Positions 8,901 to 16,827 are shown, numbered from the stretch's first letter. The stretch: 64,000 bases of DNA from an uncultured Sutterella sp. (GCA_900545275.1 UQYG01000008.1:99081-163080), one strand, 5' to 3'. Notes: generated by a model from the letters alone, not told the origin. Numbers and translations: made by a program.

Positions 8901-9663
8901 CGACGCGATCCTTCAGATCGCCAAGGACGAAATCTCCGAGCAGCTCACGCAGTACTACTCGGCGATGGAACCCAAGGCCGAAGGGACGGAAGCGAAGGGG
9001 GAAGAAGAGCCCAAGAAGCGCAGCCGCCGGGGCGGCCGCCGATCCCGCAAGGCGCACGCCGAAGAAACCCGCGCCGCGGAAACGGTGACGACCGAAACGA
9101 CGCAAACTCCGGCCGTTGAAGCCGAGGGACCGCTCGTTCAAGTGGAAACGAAGCCTGCGGCGCCCGCTGAAGCCGAGGAAGTCCTTGTTCAGGTCGAAAC
9201 GAAGCCCGAGGCTGCGGCGCAAACCGAAGAAGTCCTCGTTCAGGTCGAAACGAAGTCCGCGGCTCCGACGCAAGCCCAAGAGGTTCTCGTTCAGATCGAA
9301 ACGAAGCCCGAGGCCGTCGCCGAAGTGCCGGTCGTCGCAGAGGCGCCTTCTGCAGACACGGTCGTGCGCACGAAGTCGACGCTTCTTGCCGACCTCGCCG
9401 AACGACTCGCCGCGGCCCACCTCGAACAGGTGGAAACGCGCGCCGAACTCGTGACGCCGGTTCGCTACGAAGCCGTGGTCTATCCCGGCCGCAACGCCGT
9501 GCGCACGGAAGCGGCCGAGGAAACGGGGCTCGAACAGGTGCACACCCGCGACGAGTTCGTCCGCCCCGTCGCCTACGAACCCGTGATCTATCCGGGCCGC
9601 CCCTATGTGGCGCCCGCCGTCACGGACGAGGGTCCCCTTGAACAGGTCCACACCAAGGCCTGA
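5929..9663 (+). CDS. rne: Ribonuclease E
   Basis: 1244-residue endoribonuclease that begins mRNA decay and matures rRNA and tRNA. The start ATG at 5929 (MKRMLFNATHAEETR) follows GGAG at 5914-5917. The N-terminal half has the S1 RNA-binding domain with YKGIITRIEPSLEACFVNYG, the 5' sensor, and the DNase I-like catalytic site with AIDVNSARSTRG and GGLIVIDFIDM carrying the Mg-binding aspartates. The zinc-link CPRCNGVG follows. The C-terminal half is disordered, with Arg-rich stretches (RRRRPRRRRRS type) likely to bind RNA. It ends in two families of tandem repeats built on L-x-Q-V-[E/H]-T (9133-9318 and 9421-9660). Membrane and degradosome motifs are not recognisable by eye. Confidence 0.97.
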   Translation: MKRMLFNATHAEETRVGIVDGQRLVDIDIETAGREARKSNIYKGIITRIEPSLEACFVNYGEERHGFLPFKEISRAYFKEGVDVRTCTIREAVEEGQEIIVQVEKEERGNKGAALTTFISLAGRYLVLMPNNPRGGGVSRRIEGEERQELRATMESLKCPSGMSMIARTAGIGRSAEELQWDLNYLLKLWEAIAEAAKPQYELVTEENGRKTTSLVDTPVANGRPLKRANPAPFLIVEESNLVVRAIRDYFQPEIGEILVDTDEIYEQARQFMAHVMPDMINRVKRYNEDIPLFTRFQIEHQIESAYSRTVPLPSGGAIVIDHTEALVAIDVNSARSTRGADIEETAFRTNCEAADEVARQMRLRDLGGLIVIDFIDMLDAKNQRAVEQRLKDALHYDRARVQMAKISRFGLMELSRQRLRPSLSEGSHVTCPRCNGVGVIRDTESCAIQVLRILQEEAMKEGTGAVHAQIPVDVATFLLNEKRSDIQMLEARHRVPIVLIPNTSLETPHYHIERIRQDDDRLDDHIQSFKRVAELEVKKADDPYAMKSNEEKPARPKQVPVIKNVLPRDPAPVHVEQPKKTERAESRAVPMTPVPEKREKGFFARVMDFFKNLGGDSTEKTGPKKSKEEQPKSERKDRGRRSGERRSDRPRLDERRSRRSRRPKTETGTEEGREKPAAPETPAQAVEMEKSRRRSRRRPALKQDAEREELRTTEVVAAQAAAAEETASSEAPAEKRPEAPVTEVVAQETTQTTEAQQSVETPAEAAAEEGETRRRRPRRRRRSRTAEGETTEVAQEAAEETSVSETPEVPAPVKAEAEEAPVADAPAEDSASRPKEVQFKLEDAHARTRRPRRRKTADKAAEEAASEAVAAEAVATVAEVHAPEAEEKVDAVSAASPVVDETESTEALVAGLQKSLISGEVELVEEKPAAQRKSTKNASSVLPLLEEAGWPTREEMMHTLVSSGPKSYASDRHLGLNGNRREPALQDAMADAILQIAKDEISEQLTQYYSAMEPKAEGTEAKGEEEPKKRSRRGGRRSRKAHAEETRAAETVTTETTQTPAVEAEGPLVQVETKPAAPAEAEEVLVQVETKPEAAAQTEEVLVQVETKSAAPTQAQEVLVQIETKPEAVAEVPVVAEAPSADTVVRTKSTLLADLAERLAAAHLEQVETRAELVTPVRYEAVVYPGRNAVRTEAAEETGLEQVHTRDEFVRPVAYEPVIYPGRPYVAPAVTDEGPLEQVHTKA
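9133..9318 (+). repeat. 51-nt tandem repeat coding for LVQVETK units in RNase E
   Basis: Consecutive 17-residue units start at 9133, 9184, 9235 and 9286 (the last partial). Each begins LVQ[VI]ETK and continues with an Ala/Glu-rich spacer ending in EEV or QEV. The repeats are in frame and match strongly at DNA level. Confidence 0.85.
9421..9660 (+). repeat. 108-nt tandem repeat at the RNase E C-terminus
   Basis: Two 36-residue units (9421-9528, 9529-9636) and a terminal fragment LEQVHTKA (9637-9660). Each unit runs LEQV[E/H]TR, then a [TR]PVxYExV[VI]YPGR core, and an acidic spacer. They share the L-x-Q-V-x-T element with the upstream 17-residue repeats. Confidence 0.85.
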
Positions 9664-9694
9664 TCACAGGACGTGAATCCCCTCTGAGGGAAAA

Positions 9695-9721
9695 CGGGAG
9701 GCTTGGGCCTCCCGTTTTTTT
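9695..9721 (+). terminator. rne intrinsic terminator
   Basis: Hairpin CGGGAGGC-TTGG-GCCTCCCG followed by TTTTTTT, 32 nt after the rne stop. Confidence 0.9.
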
Positions 9722-9834
9722 GAGCGCTCGTCTCTCTCCTTTGCCCGCTCGTATCGACTTGCTTTCCGCACCCTTTCGAAAACGGATGCCTGCGGTATAT
9801 TTTCTCCACGCATACGGAGCATTCTGAAACAACC

Positions 9835-10506
9835 ATGACCGAAGAAACGCCCGGCGTTCGTTTCGACATCGAACGCGACACCCGCATCGGCCTTCCCGAA
9901 GCCGTCTTCTGCGCAGGCAAGCCCCGCGCCGCGCTCGAGGGACTTTTTCGTCGCTTCGCCGACCCCGAAGAAAAACCGATTCTCTTCACGCGCCTCGAAG
10001 AATCCGTCTTTGCGGCGCTCCCCGACGACCTGCGCGCCGCCTACGACTACGACGCGCTTTCGCGCACGGCCTGGAACCGCACCACTCCGAAGCACCCCGA
10101 AGGCGTCGTCGCCGTCGTCTCGGCGGGCACCGCCGACGGTTTCGTCACGCACGAAGTGGCGCGCACCCTGACCTATCTCGGCTGGAGCGTCCGTCTCTTC
10201 GAGGATTGCGGCGTGGCCGGCCTCTGGCGCATCCAAAAGGCCCTTCCCGACATCAACCACTGCGACGTGGTCGTCGCCGTTGCGGGGCTCGACGCGGCGC
10301 TTCCCACCGTACTCGGCGGACTCACCATGAAGCCGCTCTTCGCCGTCCCCACATCGGTGGGCTACGGCATCGCCGACGAAGGAAAGACCGCGCTTCGCAG
10401 CATGCTCGCCTCGTGCTCGCCCGGCGTCGCCGTCTTCAACATCGACAACGGCTACGGCGCCGCATGCGCCGCCGCCCGTACGCTTCGCGCCATCTTCAAC
10501 CGATAA
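9835..10506 (+). CDS. larB: LarB, nickel-pincer cofactor synthase (PurE-like carboxylase)
   Basis: 223 residues. The C-terminal two thirds is the PurE/NCAIR-mutase-like fold with VVAVVSAGTADGFVTHEVARTL, DCGVAGLWR, VVAVAGLDAALPTVLGGL and VPTSVGYG. LarB carboxylates and hydrolyses nicotinic acid adenine dinucleotide in the first step of nickel-pincer nucleotide synthesis. It is followed 10 nt later by larC and then larE, which fixes the identity. The start is ATG at 9835. Confidence 0.93.
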   Translation: MTEETPGVRFDIERDTRIGLPEAVFCAGKPRAALEGLFRRFADPEEKPILFTRLEESVFAALPDDLRAAYDYDALSRTAWNRTTPKHPEGVVAVVSAGTADGFVTHEVARTLTYLGWSVRLFEDCGVAGLWRIQKALPDINHCDVVVAVAGLDAALPTVLGGLTMKPLFAVPTSVGYGIADEGKTALRSMLASCSPGVAVFNIDNGYGAACAAARTLRAIFNR

Positions 10507-10516
10507 GGAAAACGTC

Positions 10517-11284
10517 ATGGATCAAAACGCACTTTTCGGCCGCGACATCCTTACCGTCCGCATTCACGCGGGCTTCAACGCGGCAAGCTTTCTCGCCGGA
10601 CTCATGGCGCTCACCGATCAGTCGGGCGGCACGGCCACGCTCTTCCTGCGCCGGCTCTTCCCCGGGATTCCCGCGGAAATCCGCTTCGAAGACCGCTACG
10701 TAAACGACATCGCGGGCGTGACGGCGAAGATCCTCACCCAGCCCGAACACCCCCACCGAACGCCCGGCGACATCATGGCGATCTATGCGGACAGCCGCCT
10801 CTCCGACGAAGCCCGTCAAAAGGCGGCCGCCGTCTGGAAAGTGTTGAGCGAGGGGGAAGCCGGCGTGCACGGCATGCCCGTCGAACACGTTCACTTTCAC
10901 GAAGTGGGCCGCATGGCGAACGTGCTCGCCGTAGGCCTCATCGCCGAGTGGATGACGACTCTGCGCCCTGCACGTCTCGTCGTGAGCCCCATTCCGCTCG
11001 GAGACGGCTCGATCCAATGCGCCCACGGGACGATCCCCTATCCGGCGCCCGCGCTCTTTTCGATGCTCGACGGCGTTCCGGTGCGCGCCTGGGCGGGCGT
11101 CGGCGAAGCCGTAACCCCCACGGGCCTTGCGGTCCTCAAGGGTCTCGGCGCCGAATTCGGCGGCTGGCCCGCCATGACGATCACGAAACGCGCGACGGTC
11201 TTTACCGACCGCTACTTCGAAAACGTCCCCAACGGCGCCCTCTTTGCGCTCGGCACCCCCTACCGCTTCGAGGACGTACCGTGA
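10517..11284 (+). CDS. larC: LarC-like protein, short and divergent (LarC1 region only)
   Basis: 255 residues, against roughly 400 for full LarC, the CTP-dependent nickel-inserting cyclometallase. Recognisable LarC1 signatures are VHFHEVG (near residue 126), SPIPLGDGSIQCAHGTIPYPAPA and VTPTGLAVLKGLGAEFGGWPAM. However, the usual N-terminal SGISGDM segment reads HAGFNAASFL, the motif after HEVG lacks the usual VDSI aspartate, and the C-terminal LarC2 domain is missing with no second frame carrying it. The stop overlaps the larE start (GTGA). It may be a degenerate, repurposed or partner-dependent LarC. Confidence 0.8.
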   Translation: MDQNALFGRDILTVRIHAGFNAASFLAGLMALTDQSGGTATLFLRRLFPGIPAEIRFEDRYVNDIAGVTAKILTQPEHPHRTPGDIMAIYADSRLSDEARQKAAAVWKVLSEGEAGVHGMPVEHVHFHEVGRMANVLAVGLIAEWMTTLRPARLVVSPIPLGDGSIQCAHGTIPYPAPALFSMLDGVPVRAWAGVGEAVTPTGLAVLKGLGAEFGGWPAMTITKRATVFTDRYFENVPNGALFALGTPYRFEDVP

Positions 11285-12099
11285 CGGCGGAACTTCCCGC
11301 CGCGCTCGTCGGGGCTTTGCGCGGCGCCTCAAGGTCGGGCGAGATCGCCCTCGCCTATTCCGGAGGGCTCGACAGCCGATTTCTCGCCTTCAGCGCGAAG
11401 AAAGCCGGTCTCACGCCCCTTCTCTACCACGTAAGGGGCCCGCACGTCGCGCCCGCGGAGACGCGGGGAGCGATCGATCGGGCCCGGGAAACGGGGCTTT
11501 CCGTCACGGTCGTTCCCTTTGATCCGAGCGTCCTCGATCTCGCCAGAGCGGGACGGGCACGTTGCTACGTCTGCAAGAAGACCCTCTTTACGGCACTCAT
11601 GCGGAAAGTCGCCCAAGACCGTCCCAGTCTGCCTCTTTGCGACGGTACGAACGCCTCCGACCTCACGGTCTTTCGTCCGGGCCGCAAAGCGCTCGAAGAA
11701 TTGGGCGTTCTCTCGCCCCTTGCCGAGGCAGGTCTCTCGAAAGCCGACATACGCCGCATCGGCGCGGCAATCGGTCTTCCCGCCCCCGATCAGGCGGCAA
11801 GGCCCTGTCTTTTGACGCGCTTTCCCTATGGCGTCACCCCCTCGCGCGAAGCGCTCGAAACGGTGGCCGAAGTTGAAGCCTTCCTCGAGACGCTCCCCGA
11901 GGCTGCGGGCCTTCGCTATCGCCTTCGCTATCCGGAGGGGCGGCCGGAACTTCATTGGGAGAAATGCGACGCCCTCACGGAGGAGAAGCTCGGGCGCATC
12001 GCGCTTGCGCTCAATAGAGCCTTCCCCGACGCACTCCGGGGCCTCACGATGCGCAGCTTCGAAACGCTCTCGGGTTACTACGACCGTCCGAATCCCTGA
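11281..12099 (+). CDS. larE: LarE, ATP-dependent sulfur insertase
   Basis: 272-residue PP-loop protein with the P-loop-like SGGLDS near residue 28. LarE adenylates the LarB product and replaces its carboxylates by thiocarboxylates, giving sulfur from a cysteine or an iron-sulfur cluster. Cysteines are present in RCYVCKKTLF and ARPCLLTRFPYG, the latter being the usual place of the functional cysteine. The start is GTG at 11281, which overlaps the larC stop in the sequence GTGA, indicating translational coupling. Confidence 0.92.
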   Translation: MTAELPAALVGALRGASRSGEIALAYSGGLDSRFLAFSAKKAGLTPLLYHVRGPHVAPAETRGAIDRARETGLSVTVVPFDPSVLDLARAGRARCYVCKKTLFTALMRKVAQDRPSLPLCDGTNASDLTVFRPGRKALEELGVLSPLAEAGLSKADIRRIGAAIGLPAPDQAARPCLLTRFPYGVTPSREALETVAEVEAFLETLPEAAGLRYRLRYPEGRPELHWEKCDALTEEKLGRIALALNRAFPDALRGLTMRSFETLSGYYDRPNP

Positions 12100-12104
12100 G
12101 ACAG

Positions 12105-12151
12105 AAAAAAGCCGAAGGCCCGACCGAGCGGCGCACCGCTCTTTCGGGCCT
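12105..12151 (-). terminator. Intrinsic terminator of the GntR gene
   Basis: Read on the minus strand, AGGCCCGA...TCGGGCCT encloses an inner GAGCGG/CCGCTC stem and is followed by TCGGCTTTTTT. It sits between convergent larE and the GntR gene. Confidence 0.8.
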
Positions 12152-12181
12152 ATCTTCAGGGCGTTGCCGAATCGGACGACC

Positions 12182-12970
12182 TTATTCTTCGGTCGCCGCT
12201 TCCTCGGCCGGCATTTCTCCGCCCGTATCGCGGAAGAAACGCGAAACAGCCTTCTTGAGTTTGCCGTCGTCGCGCTTGCGAAGCGCATTGACGATCTTCG
12301 CGAGCCGCTCTGCGACGAGCGCCGCGTCCGTCCCGGCGGGCAACTCGGGCGGCACGAAGAGCGCGCCCGCCACGCTTTCGACGATGCGGTTGCCCGACGT
12401 CGCGACGAGCTTCGTCCAGAAGTCGCGCAGTTTGTCGGAGGCTTCCCGCTCGTTCGCCGCCCGGGCGACGCCGTCGACGACTTCCTGCAGTTGCGTGAGC
12501 GTCGTGGGCGTCACGCGCTCGACCCACTGCTCGGCGCTCGCTTCGAGGAACCAGAGCCGTGCGTCCGTGAATTCGTCCGCGCCGCACCCGGCCGTGAGGC
12601 GGTAGTGGAGGTCGCCCGCAAGATTCACCGGATCGAAGTCCGTGACGAGCGATCCCGCGCGCTTGACGCGCTTCAACATCCCGGAGCGGTCAAATTCCTG
12701 CAGGGCCTTGCGGATGCGGTAGCGCGTCACGCCGAAGCGCTTGGCGAGCTGCTGTTCGGTCTCAAGCTTCTGTCCCTTTTGACGGAAGACTTCCTGCAGA
12801 TAGGCGCGAAACGCCTCAAGAAAGGCTTCGTCGCTCACTTCCGTCTTGACGGTCGCCCCGTTTTGAACAGGGTCGACCTTCGGACGAACCGCCTTCGCCT
12901 TGCGAGCCGCACGCGGTTTTTTCTCGGCGGCGGGCACGGACGCAGCAATTTCTTTCGAAGACGTGGTCAT
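12182..12970 (-). CDS. GntR-family transcriptional regulator (FadR/FCD type)
   Basis: 262 residues. After an Ala/Lys-rich N-terminal tail there is a winged helix-turn-helix around residues 55-120 (LETEQQLAKRFGVTRYRIRKALQEFDRSGML), then an all-helical C-terminal region consistent with an FCD effector domain. Such regulators respond to carboxylates or acyl-CoA; the ligand and targets are unknown. The start is ATG at 12970 after GGAGGAAATC, the same ribosome-binding context as the Usp gene at the left edge. An upstream in-frame extension lacks a binding site. Confidence 0.82.
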   Translation of the reverse strand: MTTSSKEIAASVPAAEKKPRAARKAKAVRPKVDPVQNGATVKTEVSDEAFLEAFRAYLQEVFRQKGQKLETEQQLAKRFGVTRYRIRKALQEFDRSGMLKRVKRAGSLVTDFDPVNLAGDLHYRLTAGCGADEFTDARLWFLEASAEQWVERVTPTTLTQLQEVVDGVARAANEREASDKLRDFWTKLVATSGNRIVESVAGALFVPPELPAGTDAALVAERLAKIVNALRKRDDGKLKKAVSRFFRDTGGEMPAEEAATEE

Positions 12971-13055
12971 GATTTCCTCCTTTCGGGAAAGAATACACTT
13001 CGCTTTGGTTGCAGTATAGTCGGCCGACGCTCGTTCCCCCAGTCGTTCGAACCCC

Positions 13056-13096
13056 AAGAAAAAAAGCGGAAGCTCCTTTTTAGAGGTCTTCCGCTT
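13056..13096 (-). terminator. Intrinsic terminator of the ccmFHI operon
   Basis: On the minus strand AAGCGGAAG and CTTCCGCTT (13064-13072 / 13088-13096) form the stem, followed by a run of seven T. It lies just after the ccmI stop. Confidence 0.9.
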
Positions 13097-13102
13097 GGTC
13101 GA

Positions 13103-14101
13103 TCAGGGTTTCGGCATCGTCCCGCCCATGAGCGACGTGCCGCCCGCCTCGGGATTTCCGCCCATCGGCGTGCCCGCACCCATCATGCCCATGGGATCCG
13201 CCGGAGGCGGCGGTACGGGATCCTTCGGAATTTCCTTGAGATTGCCGTTTCGAAGCGCCATCTCGATGTTGGACGTGAGCGTCGCGTAGATTTCGTCTTC
13301 GGGCGGCACCATCTGCCGGAAGCGGTTCCAGAGAATCGCCGCCTTGGCGTAGTCGCCCTGATCAAAGGCGACGGCCCCGCCCAAAACGAGGGACTTCAGT
13401 TGATAGGGATCGAGTTCAAGCGCCTTGAAGACGTACTCGGCGACCTTTCCGGAGAGATCCCCGTCCTGCGTCGCCACGAGAATGTCGGCGAGTTCCCCGT
13501 AGGCGACCGCGTTGTCGGGCTTGAGACGCACGACGTTTTCGTAAGCGACCACGGCCTGCGCGAGGTTCCCCGTCTGCGCGTAGTGCTCGGCGAGGATTTC
13601 CCAGGCCTCGAGGTTGTCGGGTTGGGAGACGACCCCCGCCTCGAGACGCTTCACCGTCTCGAACATGTTGCGCTGACTCTGCATCGCTTCGCGCGTGGCG
13701 CGGATCTGTTCCTGCGCCTTCGGATCAAGCGACGAATAGTCCCCGTAGTAGAGGTAGAGCCCGGTCGTCGTGGCGGGCACCATCACGGCGATCGCCGCGA
13801 CGCTCGCCATGAGGAGCGTGCGGCTCTGCGCCCTGGCGGATTCGTCGGGAAGCGCCGTTTCGTCGAGCGTACGCAAAACAAGTTCGCTTTCGCGCTCGCG
13901 GAATTCCTCATCCGTCATGCGCCCGGCCTTCCTTGCGGCCACCGCGCGGTCGTACTCGTAGCGAAGCGCCTCGACGTTTTCCTCGATGCGGGCCCATTCG
14001 CGTTCGTTTCCGGCGTCGCTCTTCAACAGTCGACGGGCGAGCAACAGGATCGTCACGAGGACGAGTGCGAGCGCACAGCCGATAAAGATCCAATGCAGCA
14101 T
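13103..14101 (-). CDS. ccmI: Cytochrome c biogenesis protein CcmI (CycH)
   Basis: 332-residue apocytochrome c chaperone. An N-terminal transmembrane helix (WIFIGCALALVLVTILLLARRLL) is followed by a soluble segment, a second membrane helix (LLMASVAAIAVMVPATTTGLYLYY), then TPR repeats (ILAEHYAQTGNLAQAVVAYENVVRLK and neighbours) that hold apocytochrome for haem ligation, and a Pro/Gly/Met-rich tail. The start ATG at 14101 abuts the ccmH stop at 14102. It is last in ccmF-ccmH-ccmI. Confidence 0.93.
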   Translation of the reverse strand: MLHWIFIGCALALVLVTILLLARRLLKSDAGNEREWARIEENVEALRYEYDRAVAARKAGRMTDEEFRERESELVLRTLDETALPDESARAQSRTLLMASVAAIAVMVPATTTGLYLYYGDYSSLDPKAQEQIRATREAMQSQRNMFETVKRLEAGVVSQPDNLEAWEILAEHYAQTGNLAQAVVAYENVVRLKPDNAVAYGELADILVATQDGDLSGKVAEYVFKALELDPYQLKSLVLGGAVAFDQGDYAKAAILWNRFRQMVPPEDEIYATLTSNIEMALRNGNLKEIPKDPVPPPPADPMGMMGAGTPMGGNPEAGGTSLMGGTMPKP

Positions 14102-14755
14102 TTAGGCCTCCTTCTTCACGGGGTGGAAGGCACCCTCGCGGAAAACGAGTTCGCCCTTGAGGATCGCGAGCCCCTGCGCGTACGCCTCTTCGGAGAGCGC
14201 CGCGCGGCGCTCGCGCGACTCGGCCTTGCGGCGGCGGTTCAGACGCCACACGGCCCAGAAGGCGACGAGAAAGAAGATCGCCGGACCGCACCAGAGGAGA
14301 AAGGTCTTCGCCTTGAAGGGCGGATTGTAGAGAACATAGTCGCCGTAGCGCTCGACCATGAAGTCGATGATCTCGTCGTCGGTCTTGCCGCTCTTCACCT
14401 GCGCGGCGACTTCACGGCGCAGGTCGATCGCGAGCTCCGCATTCGAGTCGGCGATGTTTTCGTTCTGACAAACGAGACACCGCAACTGCCGGCTGATCTC
14501 GTAGACGCGTGGGTTTTGCTGCGGATCGAATTCCGCGGGCGCCGCCTGACGAGGCGCCGCGGGAAGTCCCTCAAGCGTCGCGGGATCGGCCGATAGGGCT
14601 TCACCGAGCGTCATCCCGCCGATCGTGCCCGCGGGAGCGGGCGACGCGGCGGATGCGCTCGCCGGAGAATTGCCGGCGTCGGCCGCCGAAGCGGACCCCG
14701 CGGCGAGGCCCGCCGCGAGGACGAGGCTCAAAACGAGGGGGAGAGTCTTACGCAT
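14102..14755 (-). CDS. ccmH: Cytochrome c biogenesis thiol-oxidoreductase CcmH, with long linker
   Basis: 217 residues. A Sec signal peptide (MRKTLPLVLSLVLAAGLAAGSASA) is followed by an unusually long Ala/Pro-rich stretch of roughly 60 residues. Then comes the CcmH domain with the redox motif LRCLVCQNENIADSNA, DLR and VERYGDYVLYNPP, and a C-terminal membrane helix (WCGPAIFFLVAFWAVWRL). It reduces apocytochrome CxxCH cysteines for haem attachment in complex with CcmF and CcmI. The start ATG at 14755 follows GGAGGCAAGC and overlaps the end of ccmF by 8 nt. Confidence 0.93.
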   Translation of the reverse strand: MRKTLPLVLSLVLAAGLAAGSASAADAGNSPASASAASPAPAGTIGGMTLGEALSADPATLEGLPAAPRQAAPAEFDPQQNPRVYEISRQLRCLVCQNENIADSNAELAIDLRREVAAQVKSGKTDDEIIDFMVERYGDYVLYNPPFKAKTFLLWCGPAIFFLVAFWAVWRLNRRRKAESRERRAALSEEAYAQGLAILKGELVFREGAFHPVKKEA

Positions 14756-16706
14756 GCTTGCCTCCTTCGCGCCCGGCGTTGCGGTAGCGGCGGTCTCCCG
14801 CCGCAAAAAGTCCGCCCACGCTCATGAGCACGGTGCCGATCCAGATCCACAAAACGAAGGGCTTCACGTAGGCGCGCATCACCCAGCCGTTGCCGTCGGG
14901 GGTCGGCGTCGCCATGGAAACGTAAAGGTCTTCGTGGAAGCGGTGCTGGATCGAAGCTTCCGTCATCGTCATGTTTTCCACGCTGTCGTAATTGCGCTTT
15001 TCCGGCTCGAGCGTCACGAGTTCCTTGGCATCGCCGTCGAAGATCGTGATCGAGCCCACGGCCGCCTGGTAGTTGGGACCGCGCTCTTCGGACCAGCCGT
15101 TGTAGCGGAAGGTCACGTCGCGCACCGTGACGACGTCGCCCGGGTACATCGTGACGTTACGCTCGACTTGATAGCAACTCACCATCACGGCGCCGAAAAT
15201 CGTCATTGCGACGCCGACGTGCGCAATCTGCATGCCCCACCAGGGGAGCGATTCCTTCAGGGTCGAGCGGCCCTGACGATGCGCCACGACGGCACGGCGC
15301 CACCAGGCGGCGACGGCCCCCGTCAAAATCCAGACGGCGAGGAATGTTCCGACGGCCGCGGGCCACTTCCATTCGCCCATGAGGAAGGGAATGGCCACGG
15401 ACGCGACGAGCGCGATACCGAAGGGCAGAGCGAGTTCGCGCACGAGCGAACCGCTCTTTTGCGTCTTCCAGTTCGCGAGCGCCCCCGGCGCAAGCAGCAA
15501 ACCCATCGGGATCATGATCCAGCCGAAGACCGCGTCAAAGTAAGGCGCCCCCACCGAGATCTTCGAGCCGTTGAGCGCATCGATGAAGAGCGGATAGAGC
15601 GTGCCCAACAGGATCGAACCCATCGCGACGAGAAGAATCACGTTGTTCGAAAGGAGCGCGCTCTCGCGAGAGAGCCAAGAGTAGCTGCCCGTCTGTCCGA
15701 CCGACGTCCCGCGCCAGGCGAAGAGCAGGAAGGAGAACCCGATCACGAGGACGAGGAAGACGAGAATGAAGATCCCGCGCTGCGGATCGCTCGCAAAGGC
15801 GTGCACCGAAGTGAGCACCCCCGAGCGCACGAGAAAGGTCCCGAGAAGCGAGAGCGAGAAGGTGAGGATCGCGAGGAACACCGTCCAGATCTTGAAAAGA
15901 CCTCGTTTTTCGGTGACGGCAAGCGAGTGCATAAGAGCGGTCCCCGTGAGCCACGGCATCAGCGACGAATTTTCCACCGGATCCCAGGCCCACCAGCCGC
16001 CCCAGCCGAGTTCGTAGTAGGACCAGTAGGAGCCGAGGCTGATGCCGAGCGTCAGGAGCACCCAGCTCGCCGTCGTCCAGGGACGCATCCAGCGCGCCCA
16101 GGCGACGTCGAGACGTCCGCCCATGAGGGCCGCCACCGCGAAGGCGAAGGGAACCGCAAAGCCCACGTACCCGAGATAAAGAAGCGGCGGATGGAAGATC
16201 ATCCCCGGGTCCTGCAGGAGCGGATTGAGGTCCGCCCCTTCGGCCGCTTCCGGGAAAAGCCGCAGGAAGGGATTCGATGTGAGCAGAATGAAAAGGTAGA
16301 GCCCGAAGGCGATGATCGAGAGCGTCCCCAAAATGCGCGCGAGCACCTTTTCGGGGAGACGCCGCGCCGAGAGCGCCACGGCGAACATCCACCAGCAGAG
16401 CGTCGTCACCCAAAAGAGGATCGAGCCCTCGTGCGAGCCCCAGACAGCGGCGAGTTTGTAGTACCAAGGCAGCGCCGAATTGCTGTTGCGCGCGACGTTC
16501 AGGATCGTAAAGTCGCTCGTCACGAAGCCGTAGGCGAGCGAACCGATCGCCACCGTGGCGCAGAGCGCGAGAATGAAGGCGCTCGCCGAACCCGTGCGCA
16601 TCCAGCCGCGGATGTCCCAGGCGGCGCCCGCCAGAGGCAGAAAGGCGCCGAGGGCACTCACGACGAGCGCGAGGATCAAAGCGAAATGACCGATTTCGGC
16701 AGTCAC
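14748..16706 (-). CDS. ccmF: Haem lyase subunit CcmF
   Basis: 652-residue polytopic membrane protein that transfers haem from CcmE to apocytochrome c in the periplasm. The tryptophan-rich WWD signature is visible in GWGGWWAWDPVENSSLMPW; conserved histidines occur in WGSHEGSILFW and in PPLLYLGYVG context. It starts with GTG at 16706 behind GGAGG. ccmG/dsbE, which usually sits between ccmF and ccmH, is absent; ccmF runs directly into ccmH. Confidence 0.95.
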   Translation of the reverse strand: MTAEIGHFALILALVVSALGAFLPLAGAAWDIRGWMRTGSASAFILALCATVAIGSLAYGFVTSDFTILNVARNSNSALPWYYKLAAVWGSHEGSILFWVTTLCWWMFAVALSARRLPEKVLARILGTLSIIAFGLYLFILLTSNPFLRLFPEAAEGADLNPLLQDPGMIFHPPLLYLGYVGFAVPFAFAVAALMGGRLDVAWARWMRPWTTASWVLLTLGISLGSYWSYYELGWGGWWAWDPVENSSLMPWLTGTALMHSLAVTEKRGLFKIWTVFLAILTFSLSLLGTFLVRSGVLTSVHAFASDPQRGIFILVFLVLVIGFSFLLFAWRGTSVGQTGSYSWLSRESALLSNNVILLVAMGSILLGTLYPLFIDALNGSKISVGAPYFDAVFGWIMIPMGLLLAPGALANWKTQKSGSLVRELALPFGIALVASVAIPFLMGEWKWPAAVGTFLAVWILTGAVAAWWRRAVVAHRQGRSTLKESLPWWGMQIAHVGVAMTIFGAVMVSCYQVERNVTMYPGDVVTVRDVTFRYNGWSEERGPNYQAAVGSITIFDGDAKELVTLEPEKRNYDSVENMTMTEASIQHRFHEDLYVSMATPTPDGNGWVMRAYVKPFVLWIWIGTVLMSVGGLFAAGDRRYRNAGREGGKHA

Positions 16707-16790
16707 GGAGATTTCCTCCCGATGGTTGCAGTTGCTTCTCCCGAGGGGAGAAGCCTCCCAAAAACGACTTCTTTCGGATCAGTACATTCG

Positions 16791-16827
16791 AAAAGCGCCG
16801 CCCGAAAGAATTTCGAGAGCGGCGCTT
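16791..16827 (-). terminator. Intrinsic terminator of the parvulin gene
   Basis: Minus-strand stem AAGCGCCGC/GCGGCGCTT with an inner GAAA/TTTC pairing, followed by TTTTCG. A second tight GGGTGCC hairpin without a T-run lies at 16847-16867. Confidence 0.7.

Noticed and set aside
5851..9651. Very long open frame on the minus strand opposite rne (1266 codons)
   Set aside because: It mirrors the GC-rich third-position bias of rne; the translation is a Gly/Arg/Phe-rich low-complexity string without family motifs or ribosome-binding site.
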